A DNA stretch of 50,152 nt, taken from contig CADCJW010000001.1 in the NCBI GenBank assembly GCA_902801845.1, positions 274,719 through 324,870 of the forward strand, written 5' to 3'. The notes below the pieces were generated by a model. That model did not search any database. It worked only from the letters and a program-made list of their open reading frames with translations, and was not told the origin of the DNA. Of this stretch, positions 43,115-50,152 are shown in pieces; within the stretch, counting starts at the first letter, position 1; every line of letters starts with the position of its first letter. The translations under genes and the position numbers were made by a program. Source of the DNA: an uncultured Eubacteriales bacterium. GTDB taxonomy: Bacteria; Bacillota; Clostridia; Christensenellales; CAG-138.

Positions 43115-43305
43115 TGGTCTTTCCCCGAGGCTTTGAGCCGCTTTTCAAAGGTCTCCAGCTCCTTGGCGCAGCTGTCGTACAGGGCCATACCCCGCTCGTG
43201 GAGGGAAACCATCTCTTCGAGGGGCACGCTGCCGCTTTCCAGCTTTAAGATCAGTTCCTCAAGCTCAGCCATCTTTTCTTCAAAGCTCTTCTCACTCTTT
43301 TTCAT
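43111..43305 (-). CDS. xseB: Exodeoxyribonuclease VII small subunit
   Basis: A 64-residue helical-hairpin protein (SFEEKMAELEELILKLESG, then SLHERGMALYDSCAKELE) of the XseB family, which binds several copies to each XseA. It begins 14 bases inside the end of xseA with AAAGGA upstream. Confidence 0.95.
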   Translation of the reverse strand: MKKSEKSFEEKMAELEELILKLESGSVPLEEMVSLHERGMALYDSCAKELETFEKRLKASGKDQ

Positions 43306-44512
43306 ACAGATCCTTTCCCGTCACGTCAGCCCGGACGCGACCGTCCCGGAAGCGAAGGACGATCCCCTCGCCAGCGCTCGTATCCGCCGCACGGCGGATA
43401 AGGTCATCCTGTTTTCCATAGACCAGGGCGAACCCCCGGTCCAACGCCCCCAAGGGATCGGCAGCCGTGAGCCGGGCCTTCAGGGTGATCATACGATCCC
43501 GCTGCTTTTGCAGCTGCCCCTCTATCCCCTCTTCCAAAGCCTCCTGGCACTGATCGAGCCGCTGCTGCTCCTGCTGGAGCCGCTGTTCCGCCAGCATCCC
43601 GCCTCGGCGATGGACGATGAGTTCCAATCTGTCCTTCTTCCGCGCGATGCCGTTGAGCAGGGCAGAACGAAGCCGATCGTGATCCTGCGCGAGGCGATCG
43701 GAAAGCTTTGCATATTCGGGCACCGCCAGCTCCGCCGCCGCAGAGGGGGTAGGCGCCCTCAGATCCGCCGCAAAATCCGTCAGGGAGAAATCTATCTCAT
43801 GGCCCACGGCGGAGATCACCGGCAGGCTGCACGCATGGACCGCCGCCACCACGATCTCCTCGTTGAAGGCCCACAGGTCCTCCAGAGAACCGCCGCCCCG
43901 ACCCACGATGAGCACGTCGCAGCGCTGCTCCTCGTCCGCCTTTCGGATGGCCGCCGCGATCTCCCCGGCTGCCTTCTCCCCCTGGACCGATACCGGATAC
44001 AGGAGGATGGGCATGTTGGGGAATCGGCGGGAGATCACGTTGCGGATGTCCTCGATGGCTGCTCCGGTGCCGGAGGTCACCACCCCCACCGCCCGGGGCA
44101 AAAAGGGGATGGGCTTCTTCAAGCTCTCCTCGAACCAGCCCCGCTGCCGCAGCTCCTCCCGCAGGGCCAAAAATTTCTGATACAGGGCTCCATCCCCGGT
44201 CTTTTCCATGCGCTCGGCATAGACCTGGAAGGAGCCGTCCCGGCTGAAGAGCCCCGCCCGTCCCTCGATGCGGACAGACATGCCGTCCTTGGGAAAGAAG
44301 CTGAGTCGAAGGGCATTGGGGCGAAACATGACGCAGCGCACGGACGCCGCATCGTCCTTCAGCGTGAAATACAGATGTCCGGAGGTGTGGCGCTTAAAGG
44401 CGCTGATCTCTCCCGTCACCGTCAGCTCCCCCAGATAGGGATCATGGTTGAGCATCAGGTCCACATATTCGTTCAGCTCAGAAACGGTGAACACCGGCTT
44501 TAGCTCCGTCAT
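43292..44512 (-). CDS. xseA: Exodeoxyribonuclease VII large subunit
   Basis: A 406-residue nuclease degrading single-stranded DNA. An N-terminal OB fold (VFTVSELNEYVDLML, then GEISAFKRHTSGHLYF) precedes the catalytic domain (VVTSGTGAAIEDI, IVGRGGGSLEDLWAFN, SAVGHEIDFSLTDFAADLRA) and a coiled coil. Its ATG overlaps the stop of the TsaD-like gene. Confidence 0.96.
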   Translation of the reverse strand: MTELKPVFTVSELNEYVDLMLNHDPYLGELTVTGEISAFKRHTSGHLYFTLKDDAASVRCVMFRPNALRLSFFPKDGMSVRIEGRAGLFSRDGSFQVYAERMEKTGDGALYQKFLALREELRQRGWFEESLKKPIPFLPRAVGVVTSGTGAAIEDIRNVISRRFPNMPILLYPVSVQGEKAAGEIAAAIRKADEEQRCDVLIVGRGGGSLEDLWAFNEEIVVAAVHACSLPVISAVGHEIDFSLTDFAADLRAPTPSAAAELAVPEYAKLSDRLAQDHDRLRSALLNGIARKKDRLELIVHRRGGMLAEQRLQQEQQRLDQCQEALEEGIEGQLQKQRDRMITLKARLTAADPLGALDRGFALVYGKQDDLIRRAADTSAGEGIVLRFRDGRVRADVTGKDLYEKE

Positions 44513-45453
44513 TGGCCCACCTCCCGATCGAACCCCAGGGCGGCCACGCCCACGGCGTTGTCGCTGCTATAGCGTCTCTCCCCGAAGAAGAGAGGTGAAT
44601 CGCACCGTTCACGGAGCAGCTCCCGCAGCAGCTGGCTGGAGGCCACGCCCCCGCATAGGAGCACGGGCCGCTCCCCCAGCCGCCGGGCCGCGGTATCAAG
44701 AAGCTTCGTCAGCGTTCTTGCCAGCAGATCGTAGATGCCGTAGGCCACCTCCTGGGCTGCCTGGCCCCGCTCCAGCTCCCGCAGGGCGGCGGATTCCGCC
44801 CCGGAAAGGGAACAGGTCAGATCCCGCACGGAGGCAGGTATCTTCACATCTTTCGCGACAGCCTTCCGGGCCAAAGCCTCCAGCTCCTTCCCCGCCGGAA
44901 AGCCGCAACCCAGATGAACACCCACCCGGTCCACCAGCTGGCCGCCGTGCAAGTCCTCCGACCGGCCCAGGGGCTCTATGGAAAGGATGCCGGGCGCCTT
45001 CATCCGGACGGACAGCAGATCGGTGGTCCCGCCGGAGATGTGTACGGCGTAGAAGGGCGCCTCCATAAGCTGCTCATTCCCGATGAGGGCGGCCCGGATA
45101 TGGCCGCTTTGATGATCGAGAGGCAGCAACGGCACCCGCAGGGACGCTGCCAGAGATCGGGCCACCCCCATGCCCGTCAGGAACACGGGCATATAGGAGT
45201 CCTCCCGGCACACCGGCGCGCGGCTGCAGGCAACGGCCCGGATCGAATCCGGCGAAACGGTCTCGAACGCCGCCTCGACCAGGGGCGGCAGCTGCCGAGT
45301 ATGCAAAAAAACGCCCTCGGACTGCCGCAAGCCCCGGCCGCCCTTCTCCACCGGGAGAACCGTTCTCCCGTCATAGAGGACGCCCGGATCGCCGAAGCAG
45401 GCGACCGAGGTCGTGTAGCAGCTGGTATCGATGCCCAGCACCGCCCCTTTCAT
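44509..45453 (-). CDS. TsaD/Kae1-like ASKHA protein (M22 family), probable paralog
   Basis: A 314-residue protein with the TsaD layout: GAVLGIDTSCYTTSVA at the N-terminus, metal-site histidines in LDHQSGHIRA, and SSDNAVGVAALG with the conserved Asp near the end. It is shorter and more diverged than housekeeping TsaD (about 335-345) and has HQSGH instead of the common HxEGH. It sits between nusB and xseA, not beside tsaE-tsaB-rimI. Such paralogs are called M22 peptidases in clostridial genomes. It may be a second copy or the only TsaD. The ATG at 45453 overlaps the nusB stop; a TTG three codons earlier is possible. Confidence 0.82.
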   Translation of the reverse strand: MKGAVLGIDTSCYTTSVACFGDPGVLYDGRTVLPVEKGGRGLRQSEGVFLHTRQLPPLVEAAFETVSPDSIRAVACSRAPVCREDSYMPVFLTGMGVARSLAASLRVPLLPLDHQSGHIRAALIGNEQLMEAPFYAVHISGGTTDLLSVRMKAPGILSIEPLGRSEDLHGGQLVDRVGVHLGCGFPAGKELEALARKAVAKDVKIPASVRDLTCSLSGAESAALRELERGQAAQEVAYGIYDLLARTLTKLLDTAARRLGERPVLLCGGVASSQLLRELLRERCDSPLFFGERRYSSDNAVGVAALGFDREVGQ

Positions 45454-45860
45454 TCGCTGCAAAGGTCCCTGGCCACACTCCCCAGGATGCCGTTTATGAA
45501 GCCGGAGGACTTGTCCTCACAGAAGCGCTTGGAAAGCTCCACCGCCTCGTTGATGGTGGCGCCCACGGGGACCTCGGGCATGTGCAGCAGCTCATAGACC
45601 GCCATGCGCAGGATGGTCAAATCCACCTTCGCCAGCCGGTTCAGCGCCCACCCCTGGGCGTATCTGCCGATGATTTCATCCAGCTCCTGCTGACGGTCCG
45701 TCACGCCGGCCACCAGATTTTCCAAAAAGGTCTTGTCCGCGCCGGAAAGGGTATCCGCCTGTTCCGACTGCTCCAAAACCTGATCCATGGTCTCACCGCC
45801 GCCCAAAGAGGCGGCGTACAGCATCTTCATCCCGATCTCTCGGGCCAATGAACGATCCAT
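45450..45860 (-). CDS. nusB: Transcription antitermination factor NusB
   Basis: A 136-residue all-helical protein (SLAREIGMKMLYAASLGG at the start; PVGATINEAVELSKRFCEDK and FINGILGSVARD at the end) that works with NusE/S10 in rRNA transcription. AAAGGT precedes the ATG. Downstream of the asp23-amaP-DUF2273 module as in many Clostridia. Confidence 0.95.
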   Translation of the reverse strand: MDRSLAREIGMKMLYAASLGGGETMDQVLEQSEQADTLSGADKTFLENLVAGVTDRQQELDEIIGRYAQGWALNRLAKVDLTILRMAVYELLHMPEVPVGATINEAVELSKRFCEDKSSGFINGILGSVARDLCSE

Positions 45861-45870
45861 ACTCTATGCT

Positions 45871-46092
45871 TTACCTTTTTTGAAAGATGGCGGCAAAGAA
45901 ATCCTTCACCGCAGGCCAGCCGCCCCTGTCCAAGAGGCTTCCCATCAACACGCCCACAGCCACCAGCAACGCCAGCAGGAGCGTCCGCCAGAAGCCGATG
46001 CACAAAAAGAGGATGCCCAGCACCAGGGCTGCGGCGGCCAGGATAGTGAGCCACTTATGCTCACCGTAAAACTGTTTGAGCCATTCCTTCAT
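45871..46092 (-). CDS. DUF2273 small membrane protein
   Basis: A 73-residue protein with two membrane segments (about residues 15-32 and 37-54) and the DUF2273 pattern. It is found with Asp23 and AmaP and is thought to help anchor the Asp23 layer. AAGGGA precedes the ATG. Confidence 0.9.
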   Translation of the reverse strand: MKEWLKQFYGEHKWLTILAAAALVLGILFLCIGFWRTLLLALLVAVGVLMGSLLDRGGWPAVKDFFAAIFQKR

Positions 46093-46103
46093 AGCTTGTC
46101 CCT

Positions 46104-46655
46104 TTACTTGGTCTGGCCAGGCGGCAGCTGCTCGACTACCGGCTGCTTGGGGGGCTTCGCCTCCGAAGCGGCCTCCACCAGGATGCCCACCTTGCCGACA
46201 TGTACGCCGGTCATTTCAAACACTCTGTTCTTCAGCTGTTCCTGGAGCCTTGCCGCCATGGGCGCCACGGCCACGCCCGGATCGAGAGCCATCTCCAGCT
46301 CCACGTCCACGCCGGCGCCGTTGTTCATCACCTTGCTCTTGCAGGCACGGACCCCCTCCTGATCCTGGGCGATCCGCTTGGTCATGTCGCCGAGCACCTT
46401 CATGGAGACGAAGGCGCTTCCGTTTTCCCCTTCGCTGGCCAGAGCAGCCTCCTCCTTCTTGCCGGAGGCGCGCATAAGATGCAGCGCCACCGTGCACAGG
46501 ATGCTGAGCAGTGCCAACACACCTACGGCGATCCGGACCGCCGGCAGCTGCAGCCAGGTGAGCGATGGGAACAGGACCAGGATGAGAAGCAGCACCCCCA
46601 AGGCGACGCAGAGCAGGGAAAGTACCCAGAACAATATCCGTTCCAACAGCTTCAT
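46104..46655 (-). CDS. amaP: Alkaline shock response membrane anchor protein AmaP
   Basis: A 183-residue protein with two N-terminal helices (ILFWVLSLLCVALGVLLLIL and VRIAVGVLALLSILCTVAL), then a cytoplasmic Asp23-like region and a proline-rich tail. AmaP recruits Asp23 to the membrane. The start at 46655 has AAGGAG; an ATG six codons earlier has none. Confidence 0.9.
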   Translation of the reverse strand: MKLLERILFWVLSLLCVALGVLLLILVLFPSLTWLQLPAVRIAVGVLALLSILCTVALHLMRASGKKEEAALASEGENGSAFVSMKVLGDMTKRIAQDQEGVRACKSKVMNNGAGVDVELEMALDPGVAVAPMAARLQEQLKNRVFEMTGVHVGKVGILVEAASEAKPPKQPVVEQLPPGQTK

Positions 46656-46680
46656 AGCAGGCTCCTTACTCAAATCGGCA

Positions 46681-46705
46681 GGAGCCCGCGCCGCAGGCGG
46701 GCTCC
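46681..46705. repeat. Hairpin between asp23 and amaP
   Basis: GGAGCCCGC and GCGGGCTCC form a perfect nine-pair stem with a seven-base loop. There is no T run on the minus strand, so it may be an mRNA stabiliser or partial attenuator that lets asp23 be made in excess. Confidence 0.6.
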
Positions 46706-46726
46706 GGTCGATCCATGGGTTTCGAT

Positions 46727-47188
46727 TTACTTTACGCGGGGCGCAGGAGCGGGCTCGGGCTCGGGCTCAGGCTCTTCCACGACGGGAGCCGGCGCGGGAG
46801 CGGGCGCAGGAGCGGGCTCCTCCTTCTTTTCTGGCTCAAAGTAGATGCTGTTCACGTTCACGTTGACCTCGACCACTCTGAGGCCGGTCATGGTCTCGAT
46901 GGCGTTTTTGATCTCCTCCTGGACCTTCTGGGCCACCGCCTGGATGCGATAGCCATATTTGACCACGATGGTGATATCACAGGCGCACTCCTCCGAGCCG
47001 ACCTCGACCTTCACGCCCTTGGTGTAGTTCTTTTTGCCAAGCATTTCGCTGAAGCTGGTGGAGCCGATCAAAGCATGGACGCCCTCCACCTCGCCGGCTG
47101 CCAAATACGCAATGGTCGCCACCACGTCTTCGGCAAATACGATCTTCCCGCCTTGGTTGATTTCAATGTTGGTATCGACTTCGCTCAT
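46727..47188 (-). CDS. Asp23/Gls24 family envelope stress protein
   Basis: A 153-residue protein. Residues about 1-115 are the Asp23 domain (GKIVFAEDVVATIAYLAAGE, GVKVEVGSEECACDITIVVK); the last 35 residues are a PA/EP repeat tail. Asp23 proteins form an abundant membrane-bound layer tied to cell-wall homeostasis. The start at 47188 follows AAGGAGG. It leads a long operon through to tlyA. Confidence 0.93.
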   Translation of the reverse strand: MSEVDTNIEINQGGKIVFAEDVVATIAYLAAGEVEGVHALIGSTSFSEMLGKKNYTKGVKVEVGSEECACDITIVVKYGYRIQAVAQKVQEEIKNAIETMTGLRVVEVNVNVNSIYFEPEKKEEPAPAPAPAPAPVVEEPEPEPEPAPAPRVK

Positions 47189-47232
47189 TGTGTTGACCTC
47201 CTTGTGGTTTTTGGGCACGTTGATACGGTATT

Positions 47233-47261
47233 AGTATACCAACTTCCGACGAAAAAGGCAA
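47233..47261 (-). promoter_or_regulatory. Promoter of the asp23-to-tlyA operon
   Basis: TTGCCT (47261-47256) and TATACT (47238-47233), spacer 17, minus strand, about 45 bases before the start codon. It looks like a sigma-A promoter. Confidence 0.75.
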
Positions 47262-47265
47262 CCCG

Positions 47266-47787
47266 TTATTGTGCGGTGGATACCTTGATATTTTCAGCCG
47301 TTTCCCCCGTCTCCCGAAGCACGATATCCAGTATTTGGGCCACCTGCTCATCGGTAAGAGCGTCGGCGTCCACGATCACGTTCACGGACCCGTTGTGCAT
47401 GGATACGATCACCTCCTCGAAGCCCTTGGCGCGGATGAGGTTTTCCGTGTTCAGCTCCGATTCCATGCAGCTGACCAGGGTCATCTTCTGCTTTTGGGCG
47501 TCGGAAAGGGTGCTTTCATCCCCGCCTTGGGCCACGATGGCGTCGAGATACGCCAGCTCCTGGGTGCGGACGCTGTCCCGTTCGCTGCGGTATGCGTCGA
47601 AAAAGGTCCCCCGTCCGCCGGGGGCGGACACGCTGACGGCGGCGGTCTGCGCCTCGGCCGCCCTCTGCTCGTTTCGGTTCATGATGATGTTGGCCGCCAC
47701 GGCGGCAAGCAGCAGCAAGCAGACCCCGAAGAGGGTCATGGTCCGCCGGTTCAGCAGCTTCTTCAGATCTTGGGTCGTAAGTCTCAT
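47266..47787 (-). CDS. spoIIIAH: Stage III sporulation protein AH
   Basis: A 173-residue single-pass protein. The membrane helix is residues about 17-36 (TLFGVCLLLLAAVAANIIM); the C-terminal region is the ring-building domain of SpoIIIAH/YscJ type that contacts SpoIIQ across the forespore membranes. AAGGAGG precedes the ATG. It is shorter than the B. subtilis protein (218), with a reduced linker. Confidence 0.92.
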   Translation of the reverse strand: MRLTTQDLKKLLNRRTMTLFGVCLLLLAAVAANIIMNRNEQRAAEAQTAAVSVSAPGGRGTFFDAYRSERDSVRTQELAYLDAIVAQGGDESTLSDAQKQKMTLVSCMESELNTENLIRAKGFEEVIVSMHNGSVNVIVDADALTDEQVAQILDIVLRETGETAENIKVSTAQ

Positions 47788-47843
47788 GTTCTTCCTCCTT
47801 ATCGAATCGTGTCGTTTTAGGTCTTTCTATCCTATGGTCCATC

Positions 47844-48398
47844 CTATGTGGGATAGTCCATTTCAAACACTTCAATGCTGGAAAGAGGCACGCCGGTCAC
47901 CGCCTGGACCGCCCGCTGCAGGCTCAGCCGAACGGTGGGATCCGCCGCGCCCTCCGCCACCACGATGACGCCCCGGATCTGCGGCTCCCGTTCCACTAAG
48001 ATGATGGGGCTCTGGCCCCCTTCGGTGGTCACGGTGGCGGGCTGGTGCATCTGCCGGGACTGCTCGCTCCGAGTGGCCGAGGCGCCGCCGGTGGACTCGG
48101 ACACGCTTTCATCCAGGGTGCTGACGGTGGCGGCCACCCGTTCCCCCGCCGTCTCGTAGGTGATGAGGACCCGGACCCGGCCCGCCCCGCGCATCTCGGT
48201 CAAGATCCCTTCCAGCCGCGTCTCCAAGGATTCCGCGCCGGAGGAAGCTGGCCCATCCCGGGACGCACCTTGGAACCAGCCGTCGCCGATACCGTACAAA
48301 AGGACGGCCAGCAGCAAAAGCGCGCCATACAGGACGATGGGAAGGGCGTGCTTACGCTTCCATCTCTCCAGGAGTTCCTTTCCCCATGGCCAGTTCAC
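47844..48398 (-). CDS. spoIIIAG: Stage III sporulation protein AG
   Basis: A 184-residue protein with one membrane helix (residues about 17-38, LPIVLYGALLLLAVLLYGIG) and a ring-building domain (LEGILTEMRGAGRVRVLITY; IRGVIVVAEGAADPTVRLSL). It forms the large ring of the feeding-tube channel. The start is a GTG overlapping the AF stop (GTGA) after GGAGG; the open frame extends further upstream but that part lies in other sporulation genes. Confidence 0.9.
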   Translation of the reverse strand: MNWPWGKELLERWKRKHALPIVLYGALLLLAVLLYGIGDGWFQGASRDGPASSGAESLETRLEGILTEMRGAGRVRVLITYETAGERVAATVSTLDESVSESTGGASATRSEQSRQMHQPATVTTEGGQSPIILVEREPQIRGVIVVAEGAADPTVRLSLQRAVQAVTGVPLSSIEVFEMDYPT

Positions 48399-48568
48399 CC
48401 CGTCAAACCTCCCTTCCACATTCCCATAAGCAGCCGCACCACTTCCAACAGATAGCAAACGGACACCGCCCGCCGTCCCGCCGATCCCGCTTCTCCGGAG
48501 GGGAACAGCTGCAGTATCAGCCCCGTGAACGCGCCGCACAGGCACAAAGCCGTCACCGTCGATTTCAT
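48395..48568 (-). CDS. spoIIIAF: Very short SpoIIIAF-like protein
   Basis: A 57-residue protein between AE and AG, in the position of SpoIIIAF (about 200 residues in B. subtilis). Two hydrophobic segments (TALCLCGAFTGLILQLF and AVSVCYLLEVVRLLMGMW) match the N-terminal membrane part of AF; the ring-forming C-terminal domain is absent. Its ATG overlaps the AE stop and its TGA overlaps the AG GTG, so the reading frame looks intact rather than frameshifted. Confidence 0.72.
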   Translation of the reverse strand: MKSTVTALCLCGAFTGLILQLFPSGEAGSAGRRAVSVCYLLEVVRLLMGMWKGGLTG

Positions 48569-49680
48569 TGGCTTCCTCCCAAACACCCCGCTACGCCGCC
48601 CACGGCCACGCAAAGCATGGCTCCGGCGGCCAAGACCAGCGCTCCCAGCTCGGTGAGCATCTCACCAAGAGCTGAAAGAACGGTCCCCATCTCCGGCTGC
48701 TCCAAAGGTTGAAGCAGAGACGACGATGCCCGCAAGCTGAACCCGTAAAGAAGCAGTGTCACCGCCGGTCCCGCCGCCTGGAACAGGACCAGCAGCATCC
48801 CCGTCCAGCCCAGGGCCCTCTTGACCAGCCCCAGACAAGCCACCGCCGTCCCCAGGGAATCCGACAGAACGGAGCCTACCAAGGGCACGCTTCCGGCGGC
48901 CACTCGGCCCGTCCGCAGCAGCAGCGTATCCATGGCCGACGCGCCTCCACCCAGCAGGGCGGCCACGAGCATATAGCCGATGCAAAGGGCCCGTACGCCC
49001 CATCGGACCAGGGAAAAGAGCAGGCGGGACACGCTGGACAGAACGCCGTCCCCCATCAGATCCGCCGTCTTCAGCACCCCTGCCGAGATCACCAGAGGCA
49101 AAAGGATATCCTCCATCCACCTTAGGCAGGAGAAGAGCAGCAGCTCCCCCGCCGTACCCATGGCGGCGGCCCCCTGGGGGCTGCCCAGCAGAAGCAGCGA
49201 CGCCGTCATCAGCGGCACGGTCCTTTCCCCCAGGGCGGCGATGCCCTGCATGCATGCCATGCCCCGATGGATAAGGGGCACCAGCCGCAGCAGCACCGCC
49301 GCAGAAAGGCCTATGGCCAGCACCCGCCGGGCGGGCAACGCCCCCGTTTCCAAAAGAATGGTACACAGGGCCGACAGCACCCCCGTCGCTAAGGCGAGCA
49401 GCAACAGAGCCTGGGCCCCGGACAGGCCCTTCACCGCCTGATCCTTCAGCCACCCGAGCAGCTCTGCTCCGCCGGACGTCCTCCCCTCCGCCAAACGTTT
49501 GATCAGCAGGGATGGCCGCTGCCATGGCTCCGTGTCCTCCAAGCCGGAAAAGAACTGGTCCCAGCTGGTCAGATCTACGGCGTTCAAAAGATCCTCGATC
49601 TCCGTTTGCGGCGGCTCCGTAGGCTCGGCCCCGGGGACCACAGGCGACAGCAGCAGACAGCAAAGGAGCAGTGCCCTCAT
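48565..49680 (-). CDS. spoIIIAE: Stage III sporulation protein AE
   Basis: A 371-residue polytopic membrane protein with an N-terminal signal sequence (RALLLCCLLLSPVVPGA) and about eight helices, matching SpoIIIAE, the large membrane component of the mother cell-forespore channel. It overlaps spoIIIAD and spoIIIAF by four bases each. In B. subtilis the operon is sigma-E controlled; that promoter lies outside the window. Confidence 0.94.
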   Translation of the reverse strand: MRALLLCCLLLSPVVPGAEPTEPPQTEIEDLLNAVDLTSWDQFFSGLEDTEPWQRPSLLIKRLAEGRTSGGAELLGWLKDQAVKGLSGAQALLLLALATGVLSALCTILLETGALPARRVLAIGLSAAVLLRLVPLIHRGMACMQGIAALGERTVPLMTASLLLLGSPQGAAAMGTAGELLLFSCLRWMEDILLPLVISAGVLKTADLMGDGVLSSVSRLLFSLVRWGVRALCIGYMLVAALLGGGASAMDTLLLRTGRVAAGSVPLVGSVLSDSLGTAVACLGLVKRALGWTGMLLVLFQAAGPAVTLLLYGFSLRASSSLLQPLEQPEMGTVLSALGEMLTELGALVLAAGAMLCVAVGGVAGCLGGSQ

Positions 49681-50075
49681 CCGGACAGCTCCCCCAGCAC
49701 CGTCCTCGTCACCTCAAGCAGCTCGCGCAGAGCGGGCAGCATGGCGCACAGCATCAGGACCCGGCCGCACAGCTCCACCTTGAGCGCGATGTTTCCCTGG
49801 CCTCCGTCCCGGCAGATTCGGCTCCCCGCTTCCGTCAGGCAGGCGAACCCCAGCACCCGGATCGCCCGGCCCGTATAGGCGGCGGACAGGCTCCCTTCCC
49901 CCGCAAGCTCCCTGAGAAAGCTCCCCAGCTCCTCCGTCTGTCCCAGCAGCATGACCAGGAGCAGGCAACCCGTGGCGAGCCCCACCAGCAGACCGTGGGT
50001 GCCGTTGATCCTGGAGAGGGTGACGGCCAGGAGCGTGCCTACGACGCCCACCCCCAACACCTGCACCATGTCCAT
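49677..50075 (-). CDS. spoIIIAD: Stage III sporulation protein AD
   Basis: A 132-residue protein with about three to four helices, beginning MVQVLGVGVVGTLLAVTLSR, typical of SpoIIIAC/AD membrane proteins (AD is the longer of the two). AAAGGAGG precedes the ATG. Confidence 0.93.
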   Translation of the reverse strand: MDMVQVLGVGVVGTLLAVTLSRINGTHGLLVGLATGCLLLVMLLGQTEELGSFLRELAGEGSLSAAYTGRAIRVLGFACLTEAGSRICRDGGQGNIALKVELCGRVLMLCAMLPALRELLEVTRTVLGELSG

Positions 50076-50088
50076 GGCTGACCTCCTT

Positions 50089-50152
50089 TCAGTACAGGGA
50101 GAATACCCGCCGGATGGTCTCCACCAGGGAGGAGACCGTCTCCAGCATCAGG
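50089..50152 (-). CDS. spoIIIAC: Stage III sporulation protein AC, C-terminal end (partial)
   Basis: Only the last 20 codons are in the window, reading LMLETVSSLVETIRRVFSLY then TGA. This matches the end of SpoIIIAC, a 65-residue two-helix protein that precedes AD in the operon. Confidence 0.8.
   Translation of the reverse strand, partial: LMLETVSSLVETIRRVFSLY

Overview
This is a 50 kb chromosomal segment of a spore-forming, low-to-mid GC-lineage Firmicute (class Clostridia) with a fairly GC-rich genome (roughly 55-60% by eye). The evidence is a spoIIIA operon at the right end, CIRCE-controlled hrcA-grpE-dnaK-dnaJ, an Asp23/AmaP/DUF2273 envelope module, strong AAGGAGG-type ribosome sites and sigma-A promoters with 16-17 nt spacers. 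I cannot name the genus; an anaerobic gut Clostridia of the Oscillospirales/Christensenellales type would fit, but that is inference. Almost every gene from about 9.8 kb onward lies on the minus strand.

Layout. (1) 1-2.15 kb is an AT-rich accessory edge: a tRNA-Pro-like 3' end that looks like an attachment site, a TetR/DUF4180 pair with a visible promoter and operator, and a mobile-element-type XRE regulator. (2) 2.2-4.8 kb: a small membrane protein, then thiI with its cysteine desulfurase (4-thiouridine). (3) 5.1-9.8 kb (+): a large zinc-ribbon, acidic, membrane-anchored protein, two small genes, an SDR oxidoreductase and DNA polymerase IV. (4) 9.9-13.7 kb (-): rplJL with an L10 leader, then an amino-sugar cluster (stand-alone GlmU-type acetyltransferase, glmM, nagB). 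(5) 13.9-17.3 kb: an orphan DNA methyltransferase, a sodium:solute symporter, a gamma-carbonic-anhydrase-like protein. (6) 17.3-25.1 kb: dnaJ, dnaK, grpE, hrcA, then hemW and lepA. (7) 25.2-27.2 kb: an unknown coiled-coil/acidic protein, coaD, rsmD. (8) 27.4-28.4 kb: eight tRNA genes in two transcription units, with copies of the tRNA-Lys 3' end beside them. (9) 28.5-29.5 kb: an AT-rich islet of orphan genes with a scar resembling an Rhs/YD repeat. (10) 29.6-33.8 kb: a SEC-C protein, rimI-tsaB-tsaE-tgt-queA (tRNA modification). (11) 33.9-36.1 kb (+): a DUF1538 membrane protein translationally coupled to a PII-like protein. (12) 36.1-47.2 kb: pgsA-like, recN, argR, nadK, tlyA, dxs, ispA, xseB, xseA, a TsaD-like protein, nusB, DUF2273, amaP, asp23. 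(13) 47.3-50.15 kb: spoIIIAH, AG, a very short AF, AE, AD and the end of AC.

Many minus-strand genes overlap by 1-4 bases (ATGA or TGATG), so the runs 23.3-22.2, 27.2-25.2, 33.8-30.1 and 47.2-39.7 kb are probably translationally coupled operons. tRNA biology is a recurrent theme: ThiI, TsaB/TsaE/TsaD-like, Tgt/QueA, and the tRNA array itself. No CRISPR array, rRNA, intact transposase or integrase was found. The most interesting unexplained items are the DUF1538-PII pair, the perfect 13-bp inverted repeat bracketing tRNA-His, the duplicated tRNA 3' ends, the AT-rich islet, and the zinc-ribbon protein with repeated basic-acidic modules.
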